DNA of 64,000 nt from Ursus arctos (Eukaryota > Chordata > Mammalia > Carnivora > Ursidae): NCBI RefSeq assembly GCF_023065955.2, contig NW_026623056.1:89527256-89591255 (forward strand), given 5' to 3'. How positions within the stretch are numbered: position 1 is the stretch's first letter; each line of letters begins with the position of its first letter. Below the pieces are notes generated by a model. It saw nothing but the letters and a program-made list of their open reading frames with translations. It did not search any database and was not told the DNA's origin. A program made the translations under genes and the position numbers. Shown here piece by piece: positions 13,840-27,339 of the stretch.

Positions 13840-14886
13840 GAAGCTTTGTAAACAGCTAAGGAAACAGTCAAAGAAACTAAGAGGCAGCCCACGGAAGGGG
13901 AGAAGATATTTGCAAATGACACTACAGATAAAAGATTAGTATCCAAGATCTACAAAGAACTTCTCAAACTCAATACAGGGGAAACAAATAATCAAATAAA
14001 AAAATGGGCAGAAGATATGAACAGACACTTTTCCAATGAAGACATACAAATGGCTAACAGACACATGAAAAAATGTTCAAAATCATTAGCCATCAGGGAA
14101 ATTCAAATCAAAACCACATTGAGATACCACCCTATGCCAGTTAGAATGGCAAAAATTGACAAGGCAGGAAACAAGAAATGTTGGAGAGGATGTGGAGAAA
14201 GGGGATCCCTCCTACATTGTTGGTGGGAATGCAAGTTAGTACAGCCACTTTGGAAAACAGTGTGGAGGTCCCTCAAAAAGTTAAAAATAGAGCTACCCTA
14301 TGATCCAGCCATTGCACTACTGGGTATTTACCCCAAAGATACAGACGTAGTGAAGAGAAAGGCCATATGCACCCCAATGTTCATAGCAGCATTGCCCACA
14401 ACAGCTAAATTGTGGAAGGAGCTGAGATGCCCTTCAACAGATGACTGGATTAAGATGTGGTCCATATACACAATGGAATATTACTCAGCCATCAAAAAGA
14501 ACGATTTCACAACATTTGCAGCAACATGGATGGCACTGGGGGAGATTATGCTAAGTGAAATAAGTCAAGCAGAGCAAGACAATTATCTTATGGTTTCATT
14601 CATTTATGGAACATAAGAAGTAGGAAGATTGGTAGGAGAAGAAAGGGGGGGTAAACAGAAGGGGGAATGAACCATGAGAGACTGTGGACTCCGAAAAACA
14701 AACTGAGGGCTTCAGAGGGGAGGGGGGTGGGGGAATGGGATAGGCTGGTGATGGGTAGTAAGGAGGGCACATATTACATGGTGCACTGGGTGTTATATGC
14801 AAGTAATGAATCATGGAACTTTACATCAAAATCTAGGGAAGTACTGTATGGTGACTAACATAATATAATAAACAATTATTATAAAA
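13840..14886 (+). mobile_element. 5'-truncated L1 (ORF2 C-terminus and 3' UTR)
   Basis: The open frame 14017-14616 (199 codons) encodes the C-terminal part of a carnivoran-type L1 ORF2 protein, with recognisable stretches such as [18 protein letters not shown] and [15 protein letters not shown]. It is followed by the 3' UTR to about 14886. A 15-bp duplication, aaatgcctatttaca, flanks it at 13825-13839 and 14887-14901. The reverse transcriptase and endonuclease regions are missing, so the copy is dead. It is antisense to DSCAM. Confidence 0.93.
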
Positions 14887-15594
14887 AAATGCCTATTTAC
14901 ATTAGGTATTGAGTTTATAAGGTGGCTGGCACAATTCTTCACCGTCTCCAAATAGTGAATTTTTCGTGTATATCTGGGACACAAGATCATTGTGATACCA
15001 GTTTTTCTCTACTTCTTCCTAATCTCTGTTCTGCTTGTTTGTGAAAAAGCTGATGATTTATCCCAAGTCAATACTGACACTGGGTTCGGCATCACTCTTT
15101 GTGACGCACACCAGCCCACGTGGGATTCTTCACCTCCTTCCTGCGGGAACTGCTAGACCCAAAGCAGCGTCTTTCACCGTCATGGCGTCTCCAAACACCC
15201 TTGGCATTGGATGCAAAAGCAAAGAATAATTGATTGACAAATTAGATTTTAGGTCTCAGGGTCAAGCTTTGAGCAAGAACCCCATGATTCCTAAAAGTGG
15301 AGATTAAAAATTGATCCAAAATCACCAGTCAATAAGCTGTGGGGAGCCTTCCCTTCTTAACGGATTTCTGTACATTCTTCTGAAAAATGCAGGTGTCAAA
15401 ATTTATGTTGCTGATCAATTTGCTCTTTAAATAATGATTCCAGTGACATTTGTGTTATTGCTCAGCAATGCAAAAGAATGTGCCACCTCCACTCTGAAGG
15501 AGTGGGGATCAAATAATCAAATATGTAGTGTCAGTAACCAACCCACTACTTGTCAAGCTGGCTGTTTGCACACATCACTTGACTCTTTAAATCT

Positions 15595-15725
15595 TAACCC
15601 TGTGCAGTCCGATCATGATGGCAGTTTGGTACATGAGTTCAGTTCAGAGGTTAGGTAAGTAAGGCGCCCAAAGACCCTTGGGCAGCAAGGGACAGAGCCA
15701 GCATCTAGACACGGCTTTTTGTCTA
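15595..15725 (-). repeat. MIR-like remnant, minus orientation
   Basis: Diverged MIR complement: aaatcttaaccctgtgcagt, then agttcagaggttaggtaagt, and gggacagagccagcatctag. Ends are approximate. Confidence 0.5.
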
Positions 15726-16973
15726 CTGCATTTTTAAAAACTAAGTTATAACCACATTCACTTAGGACATAGCTTTGTAGAGCACTCCATTAATGTGTGA
15801 CTTTCTAACGGCATTTCATTTTGCCCTAAGATTTCCCTAAATAATCCAATTTCTTCGAGTGGAGTTGGGTGATAATGCACATTACTGGGAAGAATTACCC
15901 GTGTGTTCTGGACAAGCTAACGCTAATGAGGCTAATTAGTGTGCACCCCAGTGAAGCAAGAAGGGCTACAGAGATGGTGAGAATAGCGTGGGAGTAGACG
16001 GATGGGAAAGGTTGGGGGTGTAAGGCTGGGCCTGCAGAGGTGAGGGCTGAGAGTAGACGGGAGACGGTATGCTCTGGGGGTCAGAGAAGCTTTGTTAGGG
16101 GACAGAAAGGCTGCAGAAAGAGTCTCTCCAGGCCTCGGAGCCCAAGTCCCCAGCTTTGCTCCCACTGGACGGACCAGTGTGTCTGATATGCCACATAGAG
16201 TTGGAGATTGCAGAAGCATCGATCGTGCCAACGGGAGGTCTAAGAATGGCTAACACCTCCCCCACTGCGCTCTGCCCAGCTTCCTGGAAAGAAGACAATA
16301 AAGCCAAAATCTGTGCAGAATTTTGGGGCACTGGTATCTCATCCCCTCCTAACTCTGGGACAGTTCTGTGCCCTGATTGGGAGAGTCCCACGTGGGTATC
16401 ATTTGACATTATTTGCTCCTTCCTTTCTTAAGGTGGAGAGGGTTTGTCTCCCTATTGTTATATTTATCAGAACTTTACTTTTTAAACAGTCTCAGATATG
16501 GCACCTCAGAGTTTCCCTTAAAATAATACAAAAACAAAAACAAAAAACCCCAAACCCCAAAACCAGTTGCCGTACAGGTTTTGCAGGTTTGGGAAAGAGT
16601 CACGCAACCAAGTCTACATTGTGCGGAACAGCAAGAATTAATGGCCTGAGCCAAAGAGAGCCGTAATTTAAAATTTTACTAAATCACTATGAATTCCTCT
16701 AAGAAATTTAAAAAAAATCAATATGAAGCTTTCAAACTACAGACGTATTCCAAAGTGATTCTAAAGCTGGCATGGAATAATCTGACATAGACCGTGATGT
16801 CATCTTCCCGCGGAAGGAGGGACTCATCTGAGCCTACGCTAACAGCTGACGAGTCATGGAGATTACCTTGATGGGGTACAAAACAGGAATCACACGTTTT
16901 ACGGCTCTGCGACAAAGGCATTTTTGTTTAAATAATCCTCGGCCAAAAATTTTTAAAAAGAAGAAAAATTCTA

Positions 16974-17534
<561 letters not shown>

Positions 17535-18329
17535 TCACTCCACGTTAAGTGTTAGAATCCAGCGCCGACCTCCAGGGCCCAATGTCCCCCAGCTGCCAAT
17601 CAAGTGTGCCCCCCACACTCGACCCAGGGAGCTCGAGACTGCACGTCGCTCCCTCTGTGGGTGCATTTCTAATTGCTCATCAAGAAACTTCTGCAAGTCA
17701 AGTTTTGTTTTTTGTTTAAAAAGCAAACAAGCTCTACTCTGATGTGCATGTGTTTTCAAGCGCCTAACTTCTCAGGGATCTGAACTGAGATGAGGCGGCT
17801 CAGCTAACAGTTCCTCTTACCTGGCGTGACCCCCCCGCCAGCCTCCCTACTGAAGTGACACGCTGATGTGTCAGAAATGCGGCGTTCGCTAAAAACGCTT
17901 CACTTTCCGGAGTGGGATCAGCTCACCATGTTCGAAGGTGGAGTTTATGCTCGCCCATCTTAGGCGTATCAGACAAGGCAATTTGAGAAAACTTACAGCG
18001 AGGTGTTAAAGACCTCCATGGGTGTTCTGGATTTTGAAATGAGCCACCCACAGAGCAGCAGGAGAGAGAGGGCTGAGGACCGCTCACCCCCAGACATGAC
18101 CATCCTAGGTGCGCTGGCGCTGCCTGCGGGCCTGTGTGCCCAGTAACTAAGAGGATGCGGGCAGGGAGCAGGCCCAGGAGGGTTTCCTGGTTGGGTGGCT
18201 GGCTATCGGGAAGGCCACCTGTGCATACAGTCAGCAAGCTGTGGGGCTGTCAGCTTCTCCCCCTCTTGCCTCGGCGAAGACAACCTCCAGCCCCTGCATG
18301 CTCACTTAAGGGTCGGCTTCGTTCTGGGT

Positions 18330-18445
18330 TCACATGCTAACTCATTTAACTCACCAACCCTGTGATCTCCACGACCCATTCATGTTACAGGTAGGGAAAG
18401 TGAGGCAGGGGGAGGGTCAGTTCCTTGCCTAAGGTCGCGGTGCCT
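18330..18445 (-). repeat. MIR element, minus orientation
   Basis: The plus strand carries the complement of a MIR: taactcatttaactcaccaa, gtgatctccacgacccattc, tacaggtagggaaagtgagg, and cttgcctaaggtcgcggtgc. Confidence 0.62.
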
Positions 18446-19277
18446 AGCACAGTGGCCGAGAGCACAGCGGCCATGGAGCCACAGTGCGTGGCCTCATGTC
18501 CACAGACCACGGTCTCAGCGCCCTGTTGTGGTCGCTCGGTGAAAATGTCACGTTGGCCAGATTAAAGGAGCTTTCTCTTCCTGCCCTCTGTCTTTCTGTC
18601 CTCCTGTCCTTCGGGCATATCACACAGAAGGCCACCTGTTAATTAACAGCCACCTATTTTGTGACGGTGACGACTCTAGAATGTCTTTTTGGTTTCTGTC
18701 AGGCCGGACATAGGAGGGAAGCTGAACCTCAGACAGAGCCTGGAGCGGCCCAGGCTTGCGATGCATGGGAGGGACGGTGGGTCACAGACACTGCTACAGG
18801 CCTGAGCGTGAGCCCGAGGCCCGTCACCACCTTGCGCAGATCGTGGGCCAGTCCTGCAGCCGGATGCTGTGCCGGGGGAAAGGGGCAAGGAAGGCGGTCC
18901 CTAGAAGGTGCCTTTGGCTGGGGTCTTCTGGGGAGGCCAGCAGGGTGAAGACTACTTGGGGCCACAATTTGGACGCTTCTGCAGGTGGCTTATGAAAGTG
19001 AAAAGATGTTCACTCATATGTGGGGTTGTTGCACATTCAGAGAGTGGACAGCCATTAGGCCTGATGAGTTAGGAAGCCTCCCCTCGGAAGGGAGGGTCCA
19101 CCGGTGACCACCAGAGCTCTCTGTATTACATTATCCACTTACGATGTTCATTTTCCTGAACAGATCTAATATGGGTGGAGTGGATTAGGAAAGAAAAACT
19201 CAAATGCTAATGGGAAAAAATGTAAGTATAGATCTCATCGAGATCTTTCCAGATTTAGGGACTTCCACGCTGTACCA

Positions 19278-19322
19278 AAGATCTCTCTCTCTCTCTCCTT
19301 CTCTCTCTCTCTCTCTTTCTCA
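19278..19322. repeat. (CT)n-rich tract
   Basis: Almost pure CT dinucleotides with a single cctt interruption, then ttctcacccccctcc. Confidence 0.92.
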
Positions 19323-20583
19323 CCCCCCTCCCCAGGGAAAGTGGGGTTCCATAGGGCTGCACACCAGCTGCTAGTTAAGAGACCTTATCTACATCATTTG
19401 ACCTCTGGGGACTTTGGGTTTTTGCATTTGTTTTGAAATTTTTATCTTTAAGAAGGGCCCCCGGGTCTCTCGCTGCTGGAGGGAGCGGACTGCAGTCTTC
19501 TGCTGCGGGAGAAGGTGATGCTGATGCGTCCGGGTAGTTCCTGGTATGACACCGTGATGGGGAGGACATGGCTGCAAGGGACAAGGCGAAGTGGACCATC
19601 CCCATCTTTTTAAAGAAAGCAACAATCAAAGCAGAATTCCATCTACTCAGGAAGCACAGTACGGATTCGAACCAGCACTTGGATGTTTACTCGCCTTGGG
19701 GTTCATATTGCTTTGATGAGCTGATTTATTCATGAACCAGGAAAGTGACTGCAGTCAAAACCCCCATTCAAGATTACCTCCCCCCCGAGGTTCCTAACAC
19801 GGTCCGGGTGGCACACTGGGCATCTTCCTGACTGGCCGATACTTGATGCTCAGCAGATAACGGAGAAAGTAGGAAAGAAAATGATGACAAAAAGCCCAAT
19901 CAAAACGGCACGCTTCATTTGCCATTCTTTCGAGCTTTTGTTCTTTTTTTTTATGGTTTCAGCAGGATTTCTATCATCAACCTTCTACAGCCTCCATGGG
20001 GTTATTAAAAAAAACCCAGGAACTAAAGAATAATGTTCAGTTGAAATCATGAATAAAATAATATGAAATGAATATATAAAATAAATTTAGATGTATTATT
20101 TCTACCACAAACATTTTTAACTTTCTGTTTTAAAGCAAATTGTTTTATGTATTCATACCCTCCCTCCTTCTCAAAGCGTCTAAGGCAAAACACAGGGGTG
20201 GAAATGGCATTTCTAAAGCACCGCCAACTGCGGCCCCACCGAAGCGAACATCCGCTCGGCACTAAAAGCCGCCTCGCTCCAGAAGCACCGAGTTGTCTTG
20301 GGGAAACACAGGAGAAATGACAAAGGGCTCAGATGCAGACGGAGATGGGACTTCAAAGTGTACAATTTTTCCAGCAATTGCAGATGAATGGCCTTGTCAA
20401 GTCTTGAAAAGTATCGAGCTTTCAGATTCTGATAAAATACTCAGAAATCGCACCAACATACCGTATTCTTAGTCTCCTCTACCAGACACGTTCCCCACCT
20501 TCATCTGACCTTGTTAAGAACAAAATGCTTTCTTGTGTATGGATTTGAGGCAACTGCTAATCACAGTGGTAGTGACAATCTGT

Positions 20584-20766
20584 GTCCCCCCGCCTGTGAG
20601 TGTGTGTCTGTGTGAGAGCACGTATGTGTGAGTGTTGTGTGTGAGTCTGTGTGTGTCTGTGAGTGTGTACCTGGGAGCGTGAGTGCATGTGTCTGTGGGG
20701 GTTGTGTGTCAGTCTGTGTGAGTGTGTGTGTGAGTGTGTGTGAGTGTGAGAGAGTGTGTGCGGTGC
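20584..20766. repeat. Degenerate TG-rich tract
   Basis: About 180 bp of tgtg, gagtg and tctgtg words with no single fixed period. The open frame it creates (20628-20888) is a composition artefact. Confidence 0.85.
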
Positions 20767-23002
20767 TTTCTCAGGGTTTGTGGGTCCAGTCCTTTACACA
20801 GTCACGTTTTCCGTCTGTGGGAACCTCGGGGCGGCAGCCTGAGGAGTTTCTGGGGAAGCATCCGGTAATCCGTGGGATCACCTGCTAGTTCAGACATGTC
20901 CCTTCTTGCAAGTAGCAGGTGAGGAGCGTGCTCCTAGCACATTTAGGTTTCTGAGGGCTTCCGTCTCATCTTCGGAGATGAGCCGTGGAACGCCCGCCTT
21001 AGACCTTACGCACACCGCTTTGATCGTAATACACTGAGCAAAAGCACCTGTAGGAACTGTACGCATTCCCAAGCAGTCTTTATTTAAAGACTTTCACGGT
21101 TTTGAATATTCGGGTTTTGGAAGCTTTGGAAGCGTCGAGTCAAAAGAACCGTATTGACCACGTTACCTTGGTGGAGCTAAGGTGTTAACGGGCGGGATTG
21201 GCAAACGTGAGCCACGTGTGAGAATGTGGATGAAGTGGGGGAGGGGCCACCACGGATGCTGGAGGTATTTCCAGCAGGAACAAGGACAGAACGATCCAGT
21301 GCCCCACGGCGTCTAGGTGAGTATGCTCGAGTACTTAGTCCTGCCTCATTCGGGACGAGGAGGAGAAGCCACGACAAGTAAGCACACAGTGACAGAGTAC
21401 CGCGTCGTGTCAACCACATGGGTGCTTTTCCCAACTGTCACTGACCTACACTTTACGTCTACGGGATTTGTAAAAGCTCTTCTGAGGCCCGAGAGGGGAA
21501 AGCTGTTCCAGAATCATCCATGCAGGTCTGCCCCTGTCTGGGGCTGGCTGCGCAGGATCGGGCTGTGGCTCTATGTTCCCTAGATTCTCCCTCCGTCCCT
21601 GGTCTGGAACATCCAAGAGGGCAGGTGCTGCCTCCACTGTGTCGAGCATGAGCCCGGCACGGAGCCGATGCTGCGCGAACGTGTCTGCCTCGGGTAAGCA
21701 GGTGAATCTCTACAGAAAGGCTCTGGGGCCGGGTGCTGTGTGAGGCGCTGTACTCAACAGCAGGAGGAACCGGGTCTGGTCCTCAGCCCTGAGAAGCCGG
21801 TCCGGTTAGACATCAATAACTAAGCCCCCAAAAGCTGCTCTTTCCTTAGCAAATTAAGCTTAGTTATTTAAGCATCTTCCTGCCTTTATTCTGGCGCCAG
21901 TACTGGAGCCCCTTGCAGCCTCCCGGCCCCGTGTGTTCTGTTTACGGGGGCGGGGACAGCCACCTGCTTGGCAGAGCAGACCCACGTGCTCGAACGGGGG
22001 TGGGACGATCTGGGGGTGCTGGCTCAGAGGTGAGCCTGCACTAGGAGTCCCTGCGCAGTCAGAGGGGGTGAAAGAAGCCCCAGGCAAGAGCAGAGGCACT
22101 GTCCCGGGGGCAGGGGTGCAGGAGACAGCTGGGAGGAGAGAAGGGGAGGGTGCGGGTGTGGGCCACACGGGCCTTGTGATGCAGGCAGTGAGCAGAGCTT
22201 AGCAGCTCCCCTGTGAAGGCTGCAGGGCGGGTCTGTGCCGATCCTGCTCGTGGAGCGGGGCTCCGTCTAGTTCAGGAGCACCGACCCCAGGAAAGCACCA
22301 CCACACTGAGACGTATTCTCCCCAAGAAACTTCCGGCCCCAATCTCGGCGCTACCTCCGCGGGTCACACTCTCATTCAGCCTTGGCCAAACACACAGAAG
22401 GATTTTGTCCTATGCCTTGAAAGAAACAAACACACACAGAAACAAGAAGAATGAAGAGAAACAGGAGGAGGGGAAGGAGGAGAAAAATAAAACAGAAGGA
22501 GACAAAATGGAGGGTTCTGGATGGAATGGCTCCGAGAGGAGTAGCAAGTTGTTCCACTATTCCCCCTGAACCCTCTCGTGGGTCAACTGCAGGGACTTAG
22601 GAAGGTTCCCTGCAGAGTTTTATCAGGAAGTTGGAAGAGGTCAGCCTTTTAGGATACACATCACATAGAACTTTCTAGAATCAGATCGACATCTTGGTGC
22701 TGCCTGCAGAGGCTCGACATAGATGGTCACCTAGGAAAGCACAACCATGCCTACATTCCCCAAGTGCCAACCCTCGATACCTCAAATTGCGTTTTGAGGA
22801 TACACGATGTTTCAGGCAGCTCTACGCACCTGTGAGAACGCAAGATGAGAGGTAAGAACAGCACGACATGGGGAGAGTGGACAGTGTCCATTGATAAAGA
22901 TGCACCCTCCATACCCTGAAACCCACATTAGGAGCGGGAATCTGCTAATCCCATCGCGTACCCTCAGGGGCAAACTCACAGCCCTAGTTTTCATCCTCTT
23001 AC

Positions 23003-23149
23003 CTCCGTCCATCAGGTTGGCCCAGTAAATGACTCTGAACCCCTGGAGAATTCCATTCAAGGCTTCCTTGGAAAGTGTGGACCAGGATATTGATATGCTT
23101 TCTGGTGATGTTGCTATGGCTTGGACATTTTCAGGTGGGTAACTGGGCA
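23003..23149 (-). CDS. DSCAM: DSCAM exon, first half of fibronectin III domain 3
   Basis: This 147-bp exon encodes the N-terminal half of FN3: [20 protein letters not shown], then [20 protein letters not shown] and IYWANLMDG. The core tryptophan is in SISWSTL, and the [10 protein letters not shown] stretch is the C strand. It is bounded by an acceptor ending taatttcag and a donor gtaaga, with phase 1 at both ends and 48 whole codons. It follows the FN2 exon after 1.55 kb of intron containing a GGAA microsatellite. The proline-rich linker VPSYPP at its start marks the FN2-FN3 boundary. Confidence 0.97.
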
Positions 23150-24943
<1,794 letters not shown>

Positions 24944-25633
24944 CTAAAGAGGAAAAGAAAAGAAGACACTAAGGAAGGCTGGAGGAACTACAGGAGGGAA
25001 GCCAGCACCCACCCCCTCTTAGGGAAGCAGAGTAAGGTCTGAAGGTCGCGGTAATAATAGCAGCAGGTGTGCTGGTGGGAGAGGAGTCAGGGGTGTACTG
25101 GAGAGCCCAGGCGCAGTCTGCTCTTGGCCGGGTGCTCCTTCTCTGGAAGTCGGAGACACTGAGTGTGTTAGTGGCACCGACCATCACACAGGGACACTGG
25201 TCTTCACACCTTCACCCGGCAGAATCTGCAGGAGCTAGAGCTGCTCTGCCAGCTTGTTCGAGGCACTGGGGAGCAGGAATGATTTTCTATAACAAGGTCC
25301 CTGCCCTCGTGGAGGTTACAATCCCATGGAATGTTCCAGAATAAAGGTGTTTCCGGTTGGCAGCTCCAGGTGAAAGGAGTCCCCCACCGACATGAAGGCA
25401 CAAATCATTTTGGAATCATTTCATGGAGATTTAAACTGGGCAGGGGTGAGGCCGTAGTTAGCTACTCTCTGCTAATGACAGAGGGTCTGCCGAGTCGCAG
25501 ACAGAACACTTTAGCCAATACTGTGGGTTTTTAAAAGAAACCAAACTCTTTTCAAGTATGTTATGAGAACAACACAGCAAATGCCCTGAAGTAATAAAAG
25601 TTTTGTAGAATTTCAGGCAGTCAAGAGATATGT

Positions 25634-25716
25634 GTCTGTGCAAATGTGTATGTATGAGTGTGTTGTCTGTGTGTGCATGTGTGTGAGTACACGTGTGTAC
25701 GTACGTGTGTGTGTCT
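25634..25716. repeat. TG-rich degenerate tract
   Basis: tgtgtctgtgcaaatgtgta and following words, ending near gtacgtacgtgtgtgtgtct. No fixed period. Confidence 0.8.
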
Positions 25717-26536
25717 GTATTCCACTACAAACCATGGATTTAAGTTACCCAAGACCATGAAAGGCTTTCTCTGTCCCCAAAGCGCTGGCAGTCCAGTTGG
25801 AGAGAGCGAGTAAACACTTAGGAAACCAGAGAGAACCTCAGGTGTCTAAGCATCCGGCACTGGACGGCGAGGCCAGTGGGCATCCAGCACGTGGCAAACT
25901 CAGAGTGGTTGGAAGAGGCCAGCCCCGGCGGGCGTGGAAAGATGGCCTGGGTCTGGGACTGGGGCAGGGACGAGGTGGCACGTGGTACCTGCAGAAAGCA
26001 GCTGGGGGAGGCAGAGTGGCTGGAGCAGAGTGGGGGGTGGTCAGCACACAGCCGTGAGGAAAGGGGGCAGGTGAACAGAGGGGGTGGGGCCACCAGGTGG
26101 GCATATTGCCAGCCCGTGGAGTCTGCACAGGAAGAAGGCAGAACGAGGCTTCGAGCAGCACTAATGCATTTCAGCAAATATTTAAGAATTGTCTGATATG
26201 CCCCCTCCCAGTGGGATTAGATGGCAGTAAAATCACATTTTTAAAAGCAAATTTCCTCATTTCCTCCTCAGATCCTAAGTCAGGATCACAGTGTGCTGGT
26301 TATGGCGTCAGGTCAAGAAGCAAGTGAAGGGGGTAGAGGCAAATGCCCATCAGAAAATGTTTACATAGAGCGGCAACCAATTTAGCTAAACCTTCCCAAA
26401 GCAGGGGCATCTGCCTGCTGACTTTTAGCTCCTTGGGTTTGTGATCTGGTTGCGCAGGTAGGGTGGGGTCTTCTTATCTTCCCTCGCATAGATGAAAGTA
26501 CATTCTAACTAGCTTAATTTATGATGGGCATTTTTA

Positions 26537-26719
26537 AAAGATTTTATTTATTTGAGAGAGAGCATGAGACAGAGAGAGCAGGGGTGGTGGGGAGGGGCAG
26601 AGGGAGAAGCAGACTCCCCGCTGAGCAGGGATCCCAATGTGGGACCCGATCTCAGGACCCTGGGACTATGACCTGAGCCAAAGGCAGATGCTTAACTGAC
26701 CGAGCCACCCAGGGGCCCC
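26537..26719 (-). mobile_element. Can-SINE, minus orientation
   Basis: The plus strand shows the complement of a Can-SINE: aaagattttatttatttgag at the tail end and gagccacccaggggcccc at the head. The flanks atgatgggcattttta (26521-26536) and atgatagatattttta (26720-26735) match at 14 of 16 bases, which supports a target-site duplication of moderate age. It is in sense orientation to DSCAM. Confidence 0.92.
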
Positions 26720-27146
26720 ATGATAGATATTTTTAATCAAAGAAACATTTAACAAATCACACGAAGAGAAAGTATTGTTTTCACGCACAAAAACAAGTCA
26801 AACTAACTATGTCAGGGAAAGTTTATGTTTTATTATTATTTATAGGCTGGATCGTCAGATTTCCACTTAGGGATGTGTTTGCATTAAAGAAATCCTTGAG
26901 AATATATCGAAAACTCCGATCTCTCTTTAAAAGTCCATAGACAGAGGAATTCTGTATCTTCAGTGTAGGAAATTTTAGGGAATGTGGTACAAGTTCCAAA
27001 GGGCTTTGAAAGTGACCCTGGAGACTTTCTCTGAGTTGAATGGATAAGACGGCGGGGACAGGGCATGTGGATGAGTGTGGCAATGGCCTTCGCGTCATCC
27101 CAAGATAAGTTAGTGCATAATATCCTTTACTTTAAAATATGTTTTG

Positions 27147-27339
27147 TGGGGTGCCTGGGTGGCTCAGTCAGTTAAGGGTCTGCCTTCTGCTCAGGTCATG
27201 ATCTCAGGGTCCTGGGATCGAGCCCCGCATTGGGCTCCCCGCCTAGCGGAGAGCCTTCTTCTCCCTCTCCCTCTGACCCTCCCCCCTGCTCGTGCTCTCT
27301 CTCTCTCTCTCAAATGAACACATAAAAATCTTAAAAAAG
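27147..27339 (+). mobile_element. Can-SINE, plus orientation
   Basis: The head is gggtgcctgggtggctcagt, followed by the ggtcctgggatcgagccccg core, a CT-rich tract and a short A-rich tail. A perfect 14-bp duplication, taaaatatgttttg, flanks it at 27133-27146 and 27340-27353. The perfect duplication suggests a relatively recent insertion. It is 427 bp from the oppositely oriented SINE at 26537-26719. Confidence 0.94.

Noticed and set aside
14017..14616. A 199-codon plus-strand open frame
   Set aside because: It is the C-terminal part of L1 ORF2 within a truncated, flanked insertion, not a host gene.
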